Assembly (NCBI GenBank): GCA_958299035.1
Contig: CATQJL010000223.1
Coordinates: 46,240,162-46,304,161 of the forward strand
Length of the DNA: 64,000 nucleotides
Reading direction: 5' to 3'
Source of the DNA: Cylicocyclus nassatus
Lineage: Eukaryota; Nematoda; Chromadorea; Rhabditida; Strongylidae
Below are positions 34,160 through 43,726 of the stretch, in pieces. The notes beneath the pieces were generated by a model. It did not search any database. It had not been told where the DNA came from and worked only from the letters and a program-made list of their open reading frames with translations. The position numbers and the translations under genes are program-made. The number at the start of each line of letters is the position of its first letter. The first letter of the stretch is position 1.

Positions 34160-34728
34160 ATCGCCGGGGGCAGGCGGTCCGCAAACTCGCGCTTTTCTGC
34201 AAGCGGTCAGCAGAATTTTGGGGCGTGGCCAAACCTTCAGCGGGAGGCATTTCTTTACGGTTGCATATTCTGCCAGCGGGCAGCAATACAGCATTTTTTG
34301 CAAGCGCTCGGCAAGTAACTTCTTTCAGCGAACGCTGACCAAGCTTTCAGCAAGCGCTCCAACTCTTTTTACGCATTTTCGGGCGTACGTCGAGCACAGG
34401 TAAGGCTCTGTGTGGCAGAGGTGCCACCGTTGGTTTAATTACTCAAGTTTGAGGTACTTTCTCTCAGCGGAAAGCACCTGGGGGCTGCGCAGTCCTCCAC
34501 AAAGGACCGTGCGGCCCCCGAAAAATTTGCATATTCTCACGGAAAGTCCAGAGATTGCGTCACTGCGCCGCAGCTAATCTATAAAAAAATCGCGACTGTT
34601 TTTCAAGCATTCGTCTAAAATTTCGCTGAAATTACTCCACAATTCTGCAAGCGGAAAGCAAGAAATCAGCGACTATTTTCCCGGTGCGCGCTTGCTCAAA
34701 ACTCGCATGGCCGCCTGCCCCCGGCGAT
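34160..34728. mobile_element. 569-bp element with ATCGCCGGGGGCAGGCGG ends, TA target
   Basis: Left ATCGCCGGGGGCAGGCGG and its exact inverted copy on the right, flanked by TA at 34158-34159 and 34729-34730. Subterminal words of the GCAAGCGGTCAGC or GCAAGCGCTC type recur at ~34199, 34301, 34349 and 34648, as is common for transposase-binding arrays. Confidence 0.75.
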
Positions 34729-35538
34729 TATCTGAGAGGAAATATGTGGAGGTCTTATAAAACTTGGTAATCATAAGGCGGTAAGGTTGATTTGCATACG
34801 CATTTTACGCATTTTCACACATCGGAATACAATTCAATTTTATACCTACAAATGCAGCTTGGAGTCTAAAGCTTTGAATTACTCGAACAGCAAAACTCCA
34901 GAAAAGAAGATAAAAGAGTGTTTCATAAAGTTGCAGACGTAAGTTTACATTGTGAAAAAGTTCCTTCTCCACCAACCGTCCATCGCCAATTTTTAACAAC
35001 TTTAAAAAAGAAATTGATGAGCGCAAATTGAGTCAAACTTTTGGCAAATCTTTGAAGGTATGTTTTGAGGTTCTTTAGTAGATCGCTCACTACTTCAATC
35101 ATTTCCGTGATAGAAATGTAAATCACGTCGCTTTTATGGCTGCAGTATAAGGTTTGTTGGAAGTGATGCGATCGAAGATTTTACTCTACTATGCATCTTC
35201 AGAGGTAGGAAATTTAGACTTTTTGTTTATTTTCTTCTATTATGTATTCAGGTTGATGAACGTAGCGATTATAATCAAAAGCAAGAACTAACCCTCAGAC
35301 TTGTTGCATCTTCATAAAAAGTTCTTAGAACCTTCATTTTTTTAACAATGATGCGAATATGTGTCATATAAAAGTTATACACACATGTATATAGCGAAAA
35401 GAATCTGATTACTAAGTGAGAACTGTGCACGGGGAGGTCTTCTTCTGATATTCAGTGTTCAAGTCTTCATGTTTTCACTCTTCTCCTTCTCAGATTTCCT
35501 TCATTATTATCTTCTTGAGTTTGCCATTAGTGCCATTA
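34729..35538. other. Intergenic, nothing recognised
   Basis: AT-rich; no supported gene or element. Confidence 0.3.
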
Positions 35539-35872
35539 TTAGCTCGCTTTGAGAGTTGATGCAACTTTCTCGAACATCTTTTTATTTTCGGCTTCTGGTT
35601 TTCTGTCATCTTTGGACGACGAGTCGCTGAATGACGTTGTAGTGAGTGGCCTTGTATTGAATTTGTTGGAACCATGGCTTGGAGTCATCGCTTTCATTAC
35701 AGATTCACTGCTTCAACAATTATTAGATATGTTGTTGCGAGTCATCATCTCGATAATTCCGCTTACCCAAGGTTTCAATCCGGCCGAGCTCTGATCTTTT
35801 CCATGATTCGACCGCTGTCACTCTTGCCGTGAGTGGGTTTTTCCCACTGCGTCCTGGCTGATGATTTCTCAT
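35539..35872 (-). CDS. Possible exon(s) of an unidentified minus-strand gene
   Basis: I do not recognise this. 35539-35707 (minus) reads ESVMKAMTPSHGSNKFNTRP..., a Ser/Lys-rich tail ending KVASTLKAS*, preceded by GAAGCAG, a plausible acceptor. Upstream, 35872 starts an ORF MRNHQPGRSGKNPLTARVTA... that runs into ...KRNYRDDDSQQHI*. A donor-like G|GTAAGC lies between them, but the phases do not match, so I cannot join them. Either an exon is missing or this is a decayed copy. It may be the 3' part of the gene-like region at 36715-37936. Confidence 0.25.
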
Positions 35873-35999
35873 AGATTCAATATCTCGAGTTAAAATGCGG
35901 AATTTGCTTTATAGATAAACAAATTTTCCGCTTGTTTGGCGTATGATATGTTTTCACGCACCTTACGATATTAATGACACATAACCCATTGACACAGTT

Positions 36000-36082
36000 T
36001 TTGTCTCAATGGGTTATGCGTTATTTCATCACATTACGCAGGGCGTAATGTGATGACATAACGCATAACCCATTGAGACAAA
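36000..36082. repeat. 40-bp stem hairpin plus a third arm
   Basis: 36000-36039 pairs with 36043-36082 (one mismatch) across a 3-nt loop. Arms contain TTTGTCTCAATGGGTTATGC and ATCACATTACGC. Just upstream, 35977-35998 repeats ACATAACCCATTGACACA, so three copies of the arm sequence lie in a row in alternating orientation. Confidence 0.8.
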
Positions 36083-36272
36083 TGGAGACTGCAGATCACT
36101 TACCATTAATCGAAAGTCTCAAATTTGAAAATCTCACATATGGCAAAACTCAGCTCTTAGTATAGAGTAATAACAAAAACGACACGAGTAAGTTTTTTCT
36201 GGAGTGAAGCACCGAAAATAGAAGTGCAGTTCAAAGTGCAAAGTTCAGTAATGAATAGCGGAAAGAACAAGT

Positions 36273-36514
36273 TTAACACGTTGACGACAGCGTGCATTTT
36301 TAGCTGTTTGCCTTGTAGGACAGTACCATCTACAGTAAATTATGTATTTTTAGCTAAAATCAAGCAAGTCGTCATCTGCCGTATCCCTACAGTGATTCTG
36401 AGAAGCAGCTAAGAAACGCGGAAGTAATTCCTAGGAATAGAGCATAAAGAACTTCTAAAACCACCACAGTCATTGCATGACCCACCATGTGGGTCATTGT
36501 CGTCAATGTGTTTT
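36273..36514. mobile_element. TTAA-type mini-element (CACGTTGACGAC end)
   Basis: Left TTAA followed by CACGTTGACGACAGCGTGCA; right ATTGTCGTCAATGTG followed by TTTT, a mutated TTAA. The ends match those of 46239-46553. A CCCACCATGTGGGT hairpin lies just inside the right end. Confidence 0.6.
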
Positions 36515-36714
36515 TCCAAAAAGCGCATAATCAGTACACGCCATACAGATTAAGAAGCTTGGAAACGACTGATAACGAGAGGGAAAAAAGAAAAGTCGTA
36601 GCGAAAGACGAAATGAGAGATAGAATAAGAAAAGGTAAAATAAAAAGGTGCATGAACACATTAAAGTAAAGTAGAGATGTCTGACACTGCTATATCGAAA
36701 AGCATACAAGATCA

Positions 36715-37936
36715 TTAGCATATGGAGGAATTAACCCTACAAATTTTAATCTCTTCTCTGAACTTTTGCTTATCATTAATTGCAGTGCACTTGACAGCGT
36801 AGATGTCGGGAACTCCTGCAATTTTTAGAAGTTAAAAGGCAGCGAACTACCAAGCAAAAACTTACCATGTTCCGATAGTTAAAAGTGAGCGGCTAGATAG
36901 AGCAGTGTAAAGTCACCATCGCGACAGATTCTGTTTGAATATCCGCATAAAGTTTAGCATATGTCGGCTTCTTCCGTTGATGTACATGCTCTTTCGGAAA
37001 ATCCAAGGTAAATGCTTTTGATCAAAACACAGGAGAGGAAAATAAGTGAAAAAATTTTGGCCTCTAAGACATCATCTCTACAGTTCCTCAATACAGCATA
37101 AGAAAAGAACTTGATAACTCAAGCATATAATGATGTAGAAGACGTCGGTAAATAAAAAAAGAAGAACTCACCTCAATGCACTCACAATGTTCGTAGGACG
37201 CAAACGTTCCCTGGATTACCATGCTTGAATCGCAAATAAGCAAACATTAACTTTACCTATACCCTTGACTGTGCACCTCTCCCTCAAAGAAACCTTGAAG
37301 TGCTTCAAATTTCTAGCGCATTCGCATTTTATGCAGACGTATAAGGTTTGCTTCTGAATCTCAGGTGTCCTGTTTTTTCCAGCGATCGGCTTTCAGACGC
37401 ATTCTGCTTCTGCGGTGGCTTGCAATTAAGATGCATGCTGCAGTCGTTCTTCGCTACCCTCTTGGTGGGAGTTTTTTTTGTAGTTAGCATTGAAGTGTGA
37501 GTATAGTGAGTTGACAAATACAGATACTCTCAACTTAATTCAGAAACAGTGTTGCACTCAAACTTCCTTATCTCATCTACGGACAAGCTCCACATTATGC
37601 TTACCTGTTTTGCGCCATTAGTTGGCTCCCCTGAGAGATCGACTTCTATGAGATCTTTGTTAGCCTCTGTGCTGACAATTAGTCAGGAGCTTTGGAGCCG
37701 TTAGAGAAACTTGGGAAATAATAATGTAAGAAAAGCTTTTTAAACAAAACGTACCTTTGCCAATTCCTGAAGTGGGCAATTTGACATGAGGATTTCACGC
37801 CGGCACCGTATATTGCTGATTCATTATCTAGAGCAAGCTGCAAGTTGATATGGAGTTTAAACATTCCGCGCGGGACCCAACGACTCCGCAACCAGACGGA
37901 TTGCAAAGCCGATTCATCACCATCGATAATGAATAT
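36715..37936 (-). CDS. Exon-like pieces of an unidentified gene
   Basis: I do not recognise the product, and the model is incomplete. Segments with good splice signals on the minus strand: 37755-37936 (IFIIDGDESALQSVWLRSRW..., donor CAAAG|GTACG), 37605-37671 (STEANKDLIEVDLSGEP..., CAG|GTAAGC), which join in phase; 37172-37210 (GTFASYEHCECIE, GAG|GTGAGT); and 36715-36815, where frame 2 reads VPDIYAVKCTAINDKQKF... to a stop and frame 0 is also open. The region 36835-36960 must contribute, but no single open frame passes it: one frame gives DGDFTLLYLAAHF, reminiscent of an ankyrin repeat, then stops. That resemblance is weak. Either it is a real gene whose middle exons I have misplaced, or a decaying one. 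Confidence 0.3.
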
Positions 37937-38364
37937 CTACACACCTCAAGACCTACATGCGTAAACAGCACGCGGTTCATGAGGTAACATACCTATCATC
38001 GTGGTACAGAAGACCCGAATACACTGTACTATTACACAATAACAAAAAGCTACTAGCACCCGCCTTGCCCTGAGATGTATAGATGCAAAGTTCGGTCCGT
38101 ATGCATTCAAGGATCGAAATCTCACTAGAGATCTCATACAATAAAACACTCATACACATGTAAATTTGATGACAAGCAACCAGCAAAATACTCTTTCATA
38201 TATCTGTCGCCGTTTTCGCAGAGTGAAGACTTTAGAGGATTGTATGTCTCCATTCTAAAACCTCAGCATGTTTTGTAGATATTGTTCAATTGTTTTGAGC
38301 CGTAACAGGTTTTTGAAGGAACACTTTATTTACTGCCCGACGTTTCGGCTAAATGCCGTCTTCA
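37937..38364. other. Spacer with a relic of the GTACGTATG family
   Basis: 38060-38130 (GCCTTGCCCTGAGATGTATA..., GATGCAAAGTTCGGTCC) is a diverged fragment of the repeat at 33707-34105. Nothing else recognised. Confidence 0.4.
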
Positions 38365-38493
38365 GGGTTGAGCCAGAGTGCGCAGCATACGGGCGTACGG
38401 GACGTACGCTGCGTACGCCCGTATGTTTCATCATAGGAGAGTACGCGGCGTACGCTGCGTACGCCGCGTACGTCGCGCAGTCTGGCCTAGCCC
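38365..38493. mobile_element. GCGTACGC-rich mini-element, copy 3 (TCA target)
   Basis: Ends GGGTTGAGCCAGAG and GTCTGGCCTAGCCC, flanked by TCA at 38362-38364 and 38494-38496. Centre TTTCATCATAGGAG with GCGTACGC/GGCGTACG palindromes on both sides. Confidence 0.8.
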
Positions 38494-40136
38494 TCAGAGG
38501 CCTGAATGCGAGTCAATCACTCTTTAACCAAACGATCAAGACCACCAAACACTTCCTCCAAACCGTATACTTGACTCATCTATTGTGACGCAGATAAGTT
38601 CTCAAGCTGAACAGCTTACCAAGTGTTCCTGGTGAGGATCATCAGAGTGTTAGCTCTCATGGTCGCGCACAGTAGATGATGACAAAATGAACGGCCCGAA
38701 TAAGTACGACTCGCTTAAATAGTGTAGGCTACTCATAGCTCGCAAAATGGTAGAAACGGCTTAAGATCACTAGTGACAGACAAATGTTAGTTCTTGCTGT
38801 TCCTTTTAGGATTACGAGCAAGTGTAAATGAAGTCTCTAACGCTTTTCGAGCAGCAGTGTGTTCTTCGACGGCCAAAATGCACACTGGACTTCAAAATCA
38901 TCTCCTCCATGGTCCTCTTTCCTGTGCTTTCCAAGAGGGCTTACGAGACTCTGTCTTCTCTTACTAGCCAGATGTTCGCTGGCACGCACATAAAGTGGTC
39001 GATCAGTTTCGCCCATGTAAATGGCATGGCATATCTTACACTCTAACTCACTCCGCATTTCAAACAGTCTCCTAGTCTCCGATCTGTGCAAACGCAATTC
39101 TGCATTACGCACCGTCTGTCATACAATCTATTGCGGACCAATTGTTTTTTGATATTGTCTTGGGGTATGTTCACAAGAACAACATCATCCGCCAATTGCG
39201 CTTGTATTAGACATTGCTTAAAAGCGTTGCTTTTTCTATCGGACACGAACGGTAAGCATAGCGATATACGTGATCGAACCTGACTGCTAGCTTCGCGCAC
39301 GTTCTCTTGCGAGGTCTAGACTGCAGTTGGTAGCCATTCTTAGCAACTATTTCGTAGCCAGCTTCGTAGATTCCAGTCTTTCAACTTCACTGCTGAAAAC
39401 ACCGCGCGCTGTTGTAAACATATTGCGAATAATCGCTCGTTTTACAGCAGATGGATGCGCAGATGTGGCATGCAGAATTAAATTTTTAGAAATCTCCTTC
39501 CGTTGCCATTTGACGTGTGCTGCTCCGTTTTCCATCATCACCTGTGTATTTAGATATGGTAGCCAGCCATCGTGTAGTTCCTGTCTTGTCAAGCTGATGT
39601 ACCGCGATTGTTCATTGAGAATTCTAAAGCTCATCCATTTCGGATTGAGTTGCAGTGGCAATGTAACAATCATCGATGTAATGGCAGTACGTCAGGGGAC
39701 ATCGCAATAATACCAGCTCCTCTGCTTGCTATTTTGCTCATAAAGCAAATAGCGAGCGCGGGCGCTAGTCTTTGTCCCATCGCTAGTCCTCTTAGTTGTG
39801 CATAATATTGTCCCGACCATTTGAAGACGTTGCATGCCAGACATTCCTTGACAAAAGAGATGATGCGCGCTTTACTGAGCCCGTATGTATGAGAAATGCT
39901 TTAAGTCAAACAAAACATTACTAAAGTTGAGAGTTTTCATGAACACTCTAAGGCAATACTAAAAGGTGATTGAGATGTGAAATCCAGACATGAACTAAAG
40001 ATTGAATTTTCACACTCTGGTTTCGGAGCTTGAACTAGACCAGAAGTGTGGCCAACCTGCTGCCCCTCATCAGTAGTTCACAGAAAGGCTTCCAAAAGTA
40101 ACGTGCAACAACAAAATGTAGAATTTTATGAAATAA

Positions 40137-40330
40137 CCAGTGCGTCACCTCTGCTTCGCAGAGGCTCGCACTGGCCCTACTTTCTATATGCCTTGCTCGT
40201 TCCCGCATAATAGTGACATTGAAACTTACCGCGCTATGCAGGCTATCACGAATGAATTGTAAACAACTACTCATTCCGAGAGCTTTTTTGTGTGAGATCG
40301 GTATTTTCGCGTGGATGAAACTTTTCCGAG
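40137..40330 (-). repeat. Dispersed hairpin repeat, copy 2
   Basis: Hairpin CCAGTGCGTCACCTCTGC...GCGAGCCTCTGC-type at 40137-40174 (reverse orientation to 5929-5966), followed by sequence matching 5800-5928, including CATTGAAACTTACCGCG and AACTACTCATTCCG. It lies within the sequence interrupting the Penelope-like element. Confidence 0.7.
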
Positions 40331-40779
40331 AAGGATAAATGCAAATTTGAGCCGATTTTTGGACTTTTAATGGTTTAATAGTCGCTATAATGACGATGAT
40401 CACCGTGGGCTACATCTCTGTGCAAAAATCTTCCCAAATGATTAGGTAAAATCTTGGCAAATTGAACATTTACGCAACTGATTTTTCTCGGCGCCATTTT
40501 TGTAAAGTAATCAACTTTAGTTCAATTTTTTGGGCTAAAGTCCATGGCTTGCACATTAGCTTGTTAATCATATCCATGACTTTGCAAAAAGTGGTGGTAC
40601 AGGCCCAATTTTGCTGTTCAGAAGCCAAGTAGGTCCGTTTGCAGCGCAGTTTTTGAGGGATCCAGTGAACGGATCCGCTCGTGCTTTTGCATAGCGGACA
40701 TTCATGCTGCTAGCATGCACCGTGCAAAATTTGGGCTCAAGAGGTTGGCTGGAATTCGCTCTACGAATTTCGTAACGGA

Positions 40780-40800
40780 CAGACACACACACACACACAA
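40780..40800. repeat. AC microsatellite
   Basis: (AC)n tract following CGTAACGGACAGAC, the kind of sequence found at the ends of the foldback families elsewhere here. Confidence 0.7.
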
Positions 40801-40959
40801 AAACACGTAAACAACCCTTAGCCCGTTATTATAAGTTATGATATAATGGTAAAATGAGTGTGAGGATGAAAGAATGGAGTGAAAGAGGATGCGCAGTGTA
40901 GCACAAATAAGCATGAATGAGTGCTGACTCGTAAAGGCTCCTGATTATTCCCGCCTGTG

Positions 40960-41625
40960 TACTGCCCGGCCTCCGCCCGGTGGATCATGCATTCTACTAT
41001 TTGCTTTATGGAGTAAAGTATGTGTACTGACAAAACCATACTTCCTCATGATATGAGGTCTTTGTCGTAATGTGTGACATAAAGTCTTTATTACCTCGCA
41101 TGGTTCCCAGCCATTTTGCACACATGCTTCACAGAGCTCGCTCAATTATTCTATCGGCAAAATTCTCATAATGCTACAGTTTCTATTTATGCGTAACACT
41201 TCTCCAATAGCAGTATCGTAAATAATATAGGTATATTAGAGTGTTTATGTAGATATCTATAAACTCTAAAGTTATACGCATCTGTTTTATTATACAAAGT
41301 ATAGATCATTTTGTCATCATTTACTTTTATATTTGAGTCCAAAAAATTCGTTTCTAATTCTAACTCGTTAGTTTTTCTATAATGAGACTGTTGTTATAAA
41401 TATCTTTCAAAGTGTTCTAAATCTTTGCACATCATTAGAAATATGTAGGATGCATCTATGTAACGATATATCTCATTGTATAGATAAAGTAAACTTCCCT
41501 CATTGTTAGGTATGTAAGATTTCATGTATTCATATTCCATGTAGGCTAGAGTGAGGTCAGCTATTTGAGGACTACATGAAGCTCCAGCGGAATTCCTTTC
41601 ACTTGTTGGTATAATACATATGTTT
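40960..41625 (-). pseudogene. Second, non-Penelope reverse transcriptase fragment
   Basis: Minus strand, with one frameshift: YQQVKGIPLG|ASCSPQIADLTLAYMEYEYM (RT GIPxG...SPxxADL motif, ~41500-41600), YRYIDAS at ~41400 where the second catalytic Asp is replaced by Ala, then after a stop ELELETNFLDSNIKVND and LYNKTDAYNFRVYRYLHKHS (41190-41330). After more stops comes a C-terminal piece ELCEACVQNGWEPCEVIKTL...IMRKYGFVST (40960-41145). The ADL, NFLD, YNKxD and KYG phrases recall a distinct RT-like lineage of invertebrate mobile elements; I cannot name the clade. It is AT-richer than the flanking Penelope sequence. Confidence 0.6.
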
Positions 41626-42715
41626 CCATGTTGATAACATGTAAATCGAGAAGTTCACAGAGCGCTTATAAAACGTCATTATTGGACACATTAATTATAA
41701 TAACGTAACTTCAAATGACTCCATTACGCAATTTTGATCAAAGTGCGTTTTGCTTAGTTGATCAAGGGAGCGGCTTGCGTTTGGCAAATGAGAGGGGATC
41801 TTACATAAGAACTGGCTAGCGATCTTGTTAAGGAACCACGAAATTCTATCAGTTGGCCTACCTATACAGTTGATTATTGGTCGAATTTTGCAAGAAGCAG
41901 CGTTCACATCTCGTGGATCAGTTAAGGCGAGTTTGTGTGTTTTTACGAGGCCTTAAAAGACAGGACAAGCCGGGTTTTCAATTTTGAGCCTACTGAAGAA
42001 CTTTTCGTCCAGTCTCGCTTGTTTTCCGACCACCATCCAAATGTGATTAGGTCGCGTGCTTTGAGAAAGGAATTCTTTTTCGGTTGAGCGACGATAAACT
42101 GTAGCATCGGAAAGATGAAGTTCAGTTATGTTGCTATCGAGTGTTTGCGGCATAATAACGATAGCCTCCTTTTTCACTAACAGTGAGACGAATAGTGCCG
42201 TTGAAAGTCAATTCGCGCAGCTCTTTGAAACCTTGCCTTTGCGCATATGTTAAGACTGTTTTCTACCACGATGTTTGTTAAAACTTTCAAATTTCCTGCT
42301 GGCAGTATGCGAAATTTAACATCTGCTTATGACAAGGATCGTCTCTTCGTAAAAGGATGATGGAAAAGGAATAGGAGGGAGTACCCTTTCATAGGACAGA
42401 GGGAGGTTGCAAATTGTTATCGTGCCTGGTTTTTGCGCGCAACTGATCTCTAAACCGTTGCAAGGATCCTAGAACTTTACGGTATACCATGGAGTTGACC
42501 GTTTGTGTAGGCGCGAATGATGGTCCTAAGTTGAGTAGGTGTAGTGCGTTGGCAGATACATGAACATTGCCTATGACAGTGACCCTGGCCGTTTCATTAG
42601 TCGTATGTGGAGCTAAAGGAGTAAAGGACCGTTGGTTCACTGAATGGCGTTCAACACTGAGTTGATTCAATTCATGTTCGCTAGAAAGTACGTCAAATTT
42701 CTCACAGAGTTTGGA

Positions 42716-43366
42716 TTTTGCGTCAGATCGTATGGGCCCTGAGCAGAGCTCATGCGACTTCGTCCGTCGCGCCCTATCATTTTGGACAAGTGTTCTACGC
42801 CACGCTATTTAGTGTGTGGGTCCCGACGCGTTTGTGATGGCTGCGCGGCGCGACAGATTGCTCCACACTTTTCGGCGTTCATAGCTCACCTGGCGATATC
42901 GTCGCGATTTTGCCGAATTGGCGCGAAGTCGCGTCGCTCGTTTGCGGTGAGCGACGGGGCAACCGTCGCGCCTGGACTGCATTTTCGATGTTGTTGTTGT
43001 ATGTTGCTCTTTTTTCTTTTGATTATGAGTGTTTTTGCATGAAATGTTGCAAATGCCAATTTACGCCTATCCTTGCATTGTTTGACGAAGGAGTTAGCTT
43101 ATTTTGCATTGATACATCCATGCCCGCCCATACGCGCGCCCGTCCAATCACCGTTTCTGAAAGCCGGCCTGCGCGTTCTCCGGGACGGGGATTGTCGGGT
43201 TTGCGGTTTCCCGACCTCATATTTATTTATTTTCGTCGTTTCAGGGACTGAGAAGGCCCTGAAACGACAAAAACCTGGAAGTCGAGAATTCGGGTGGACG
43301 GTGCCTTTAAGGCAATAACTTTGACAAAACGCGAGTAGTATATAAATCTGTCGTGACGTGGGACGT
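42716..43366. repeat. GC-rich repeat ending in the TTAA-type terminus
   Basis: 43100-43305 carries CGAGAATTCGGGTGGACGGTGCCTTTAA ending at ~43305, in inverted relation to the start of 43367-43726. The left boundary is unclear. Both strands have ORFs caused by the GC-rich inverted arms; none is a recognisable protein. Confidence 0.5.
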
Positions 43367-43726
43367 ACTTAAAAGCACCTTCCATCCAGAGTCTCGACTT
43401 CCAGGTTTTTGTCGTTTCGGAGCCTTCTCATGTCCCTGATTCCAAATATGAAGTCGAGAATCCGCAAAACCCCCGAAATCCCCGTTGCAGAGAACCCACT
43501 GGCCGCTTTGTTAACGGTGATCGGATGCGGCGCACAAATGGGCGTGCATGGATGGGGAGGGCAGCACCGTCTGGGGGGTCCTCGTGCATCATCGTAAGTC
43601 CGGAGCAATTTTCTCGCTTCCGAAGTGACATTTTGCGCCGCGAGTGGGCATTGGGCTTGATGGGGCCTTACTAAATATGCTGCCAAAAGATCAAGACCCT
43701 CAGCTTAGCGTGGACGGTGCCTTTAA
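43367..43726. mobile_element. TTAA element with AAAGGCACCGTCCA-type ends
   Basis: Left TTAAAAGCACCTTCCATCC at ~43367; right TGGACGGTGCCTTTAA at ~43711-43726. TTAA tetranucleotides sit at both ends. Family members or fragments at 19484, 43305 and 48954. Confidence 0.6.

Larger units (their letters stand above)
38837..42715 (-). pseudogene. Penelope-like retroelement, broken, RT split by foreign RT sequence
   Basis: Reading the minus strand from 42715: an N-terminal block with NALHLLNLGPSFAP (42389-42670); MKKEAIVIMP...ELHLSDATVYRR (41953-42177); the RT fingers KIRPIINCIGRPTDRISWFL...NCVMESFEVT (41695-41907); then foreign sequence (~39900-41625); then FVKECLACNVFKWSG...RGLAMGQRLAP (39680-39895), the catalytic YCHYIDDC in another frame (~39660), the NEQSRYISLTRQELHDGWLPYL and SAHPSAVKRAIIRNMF block (39347-39673), and a GIY-YIG nuclease with CKICHAIYMGETDRPLYVRA (38837-39112). 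RT plus C-terminal GIY-YIG is the Penelope-like architecture. At least five frame breaks make it non-functional. Confidence 0.8.
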
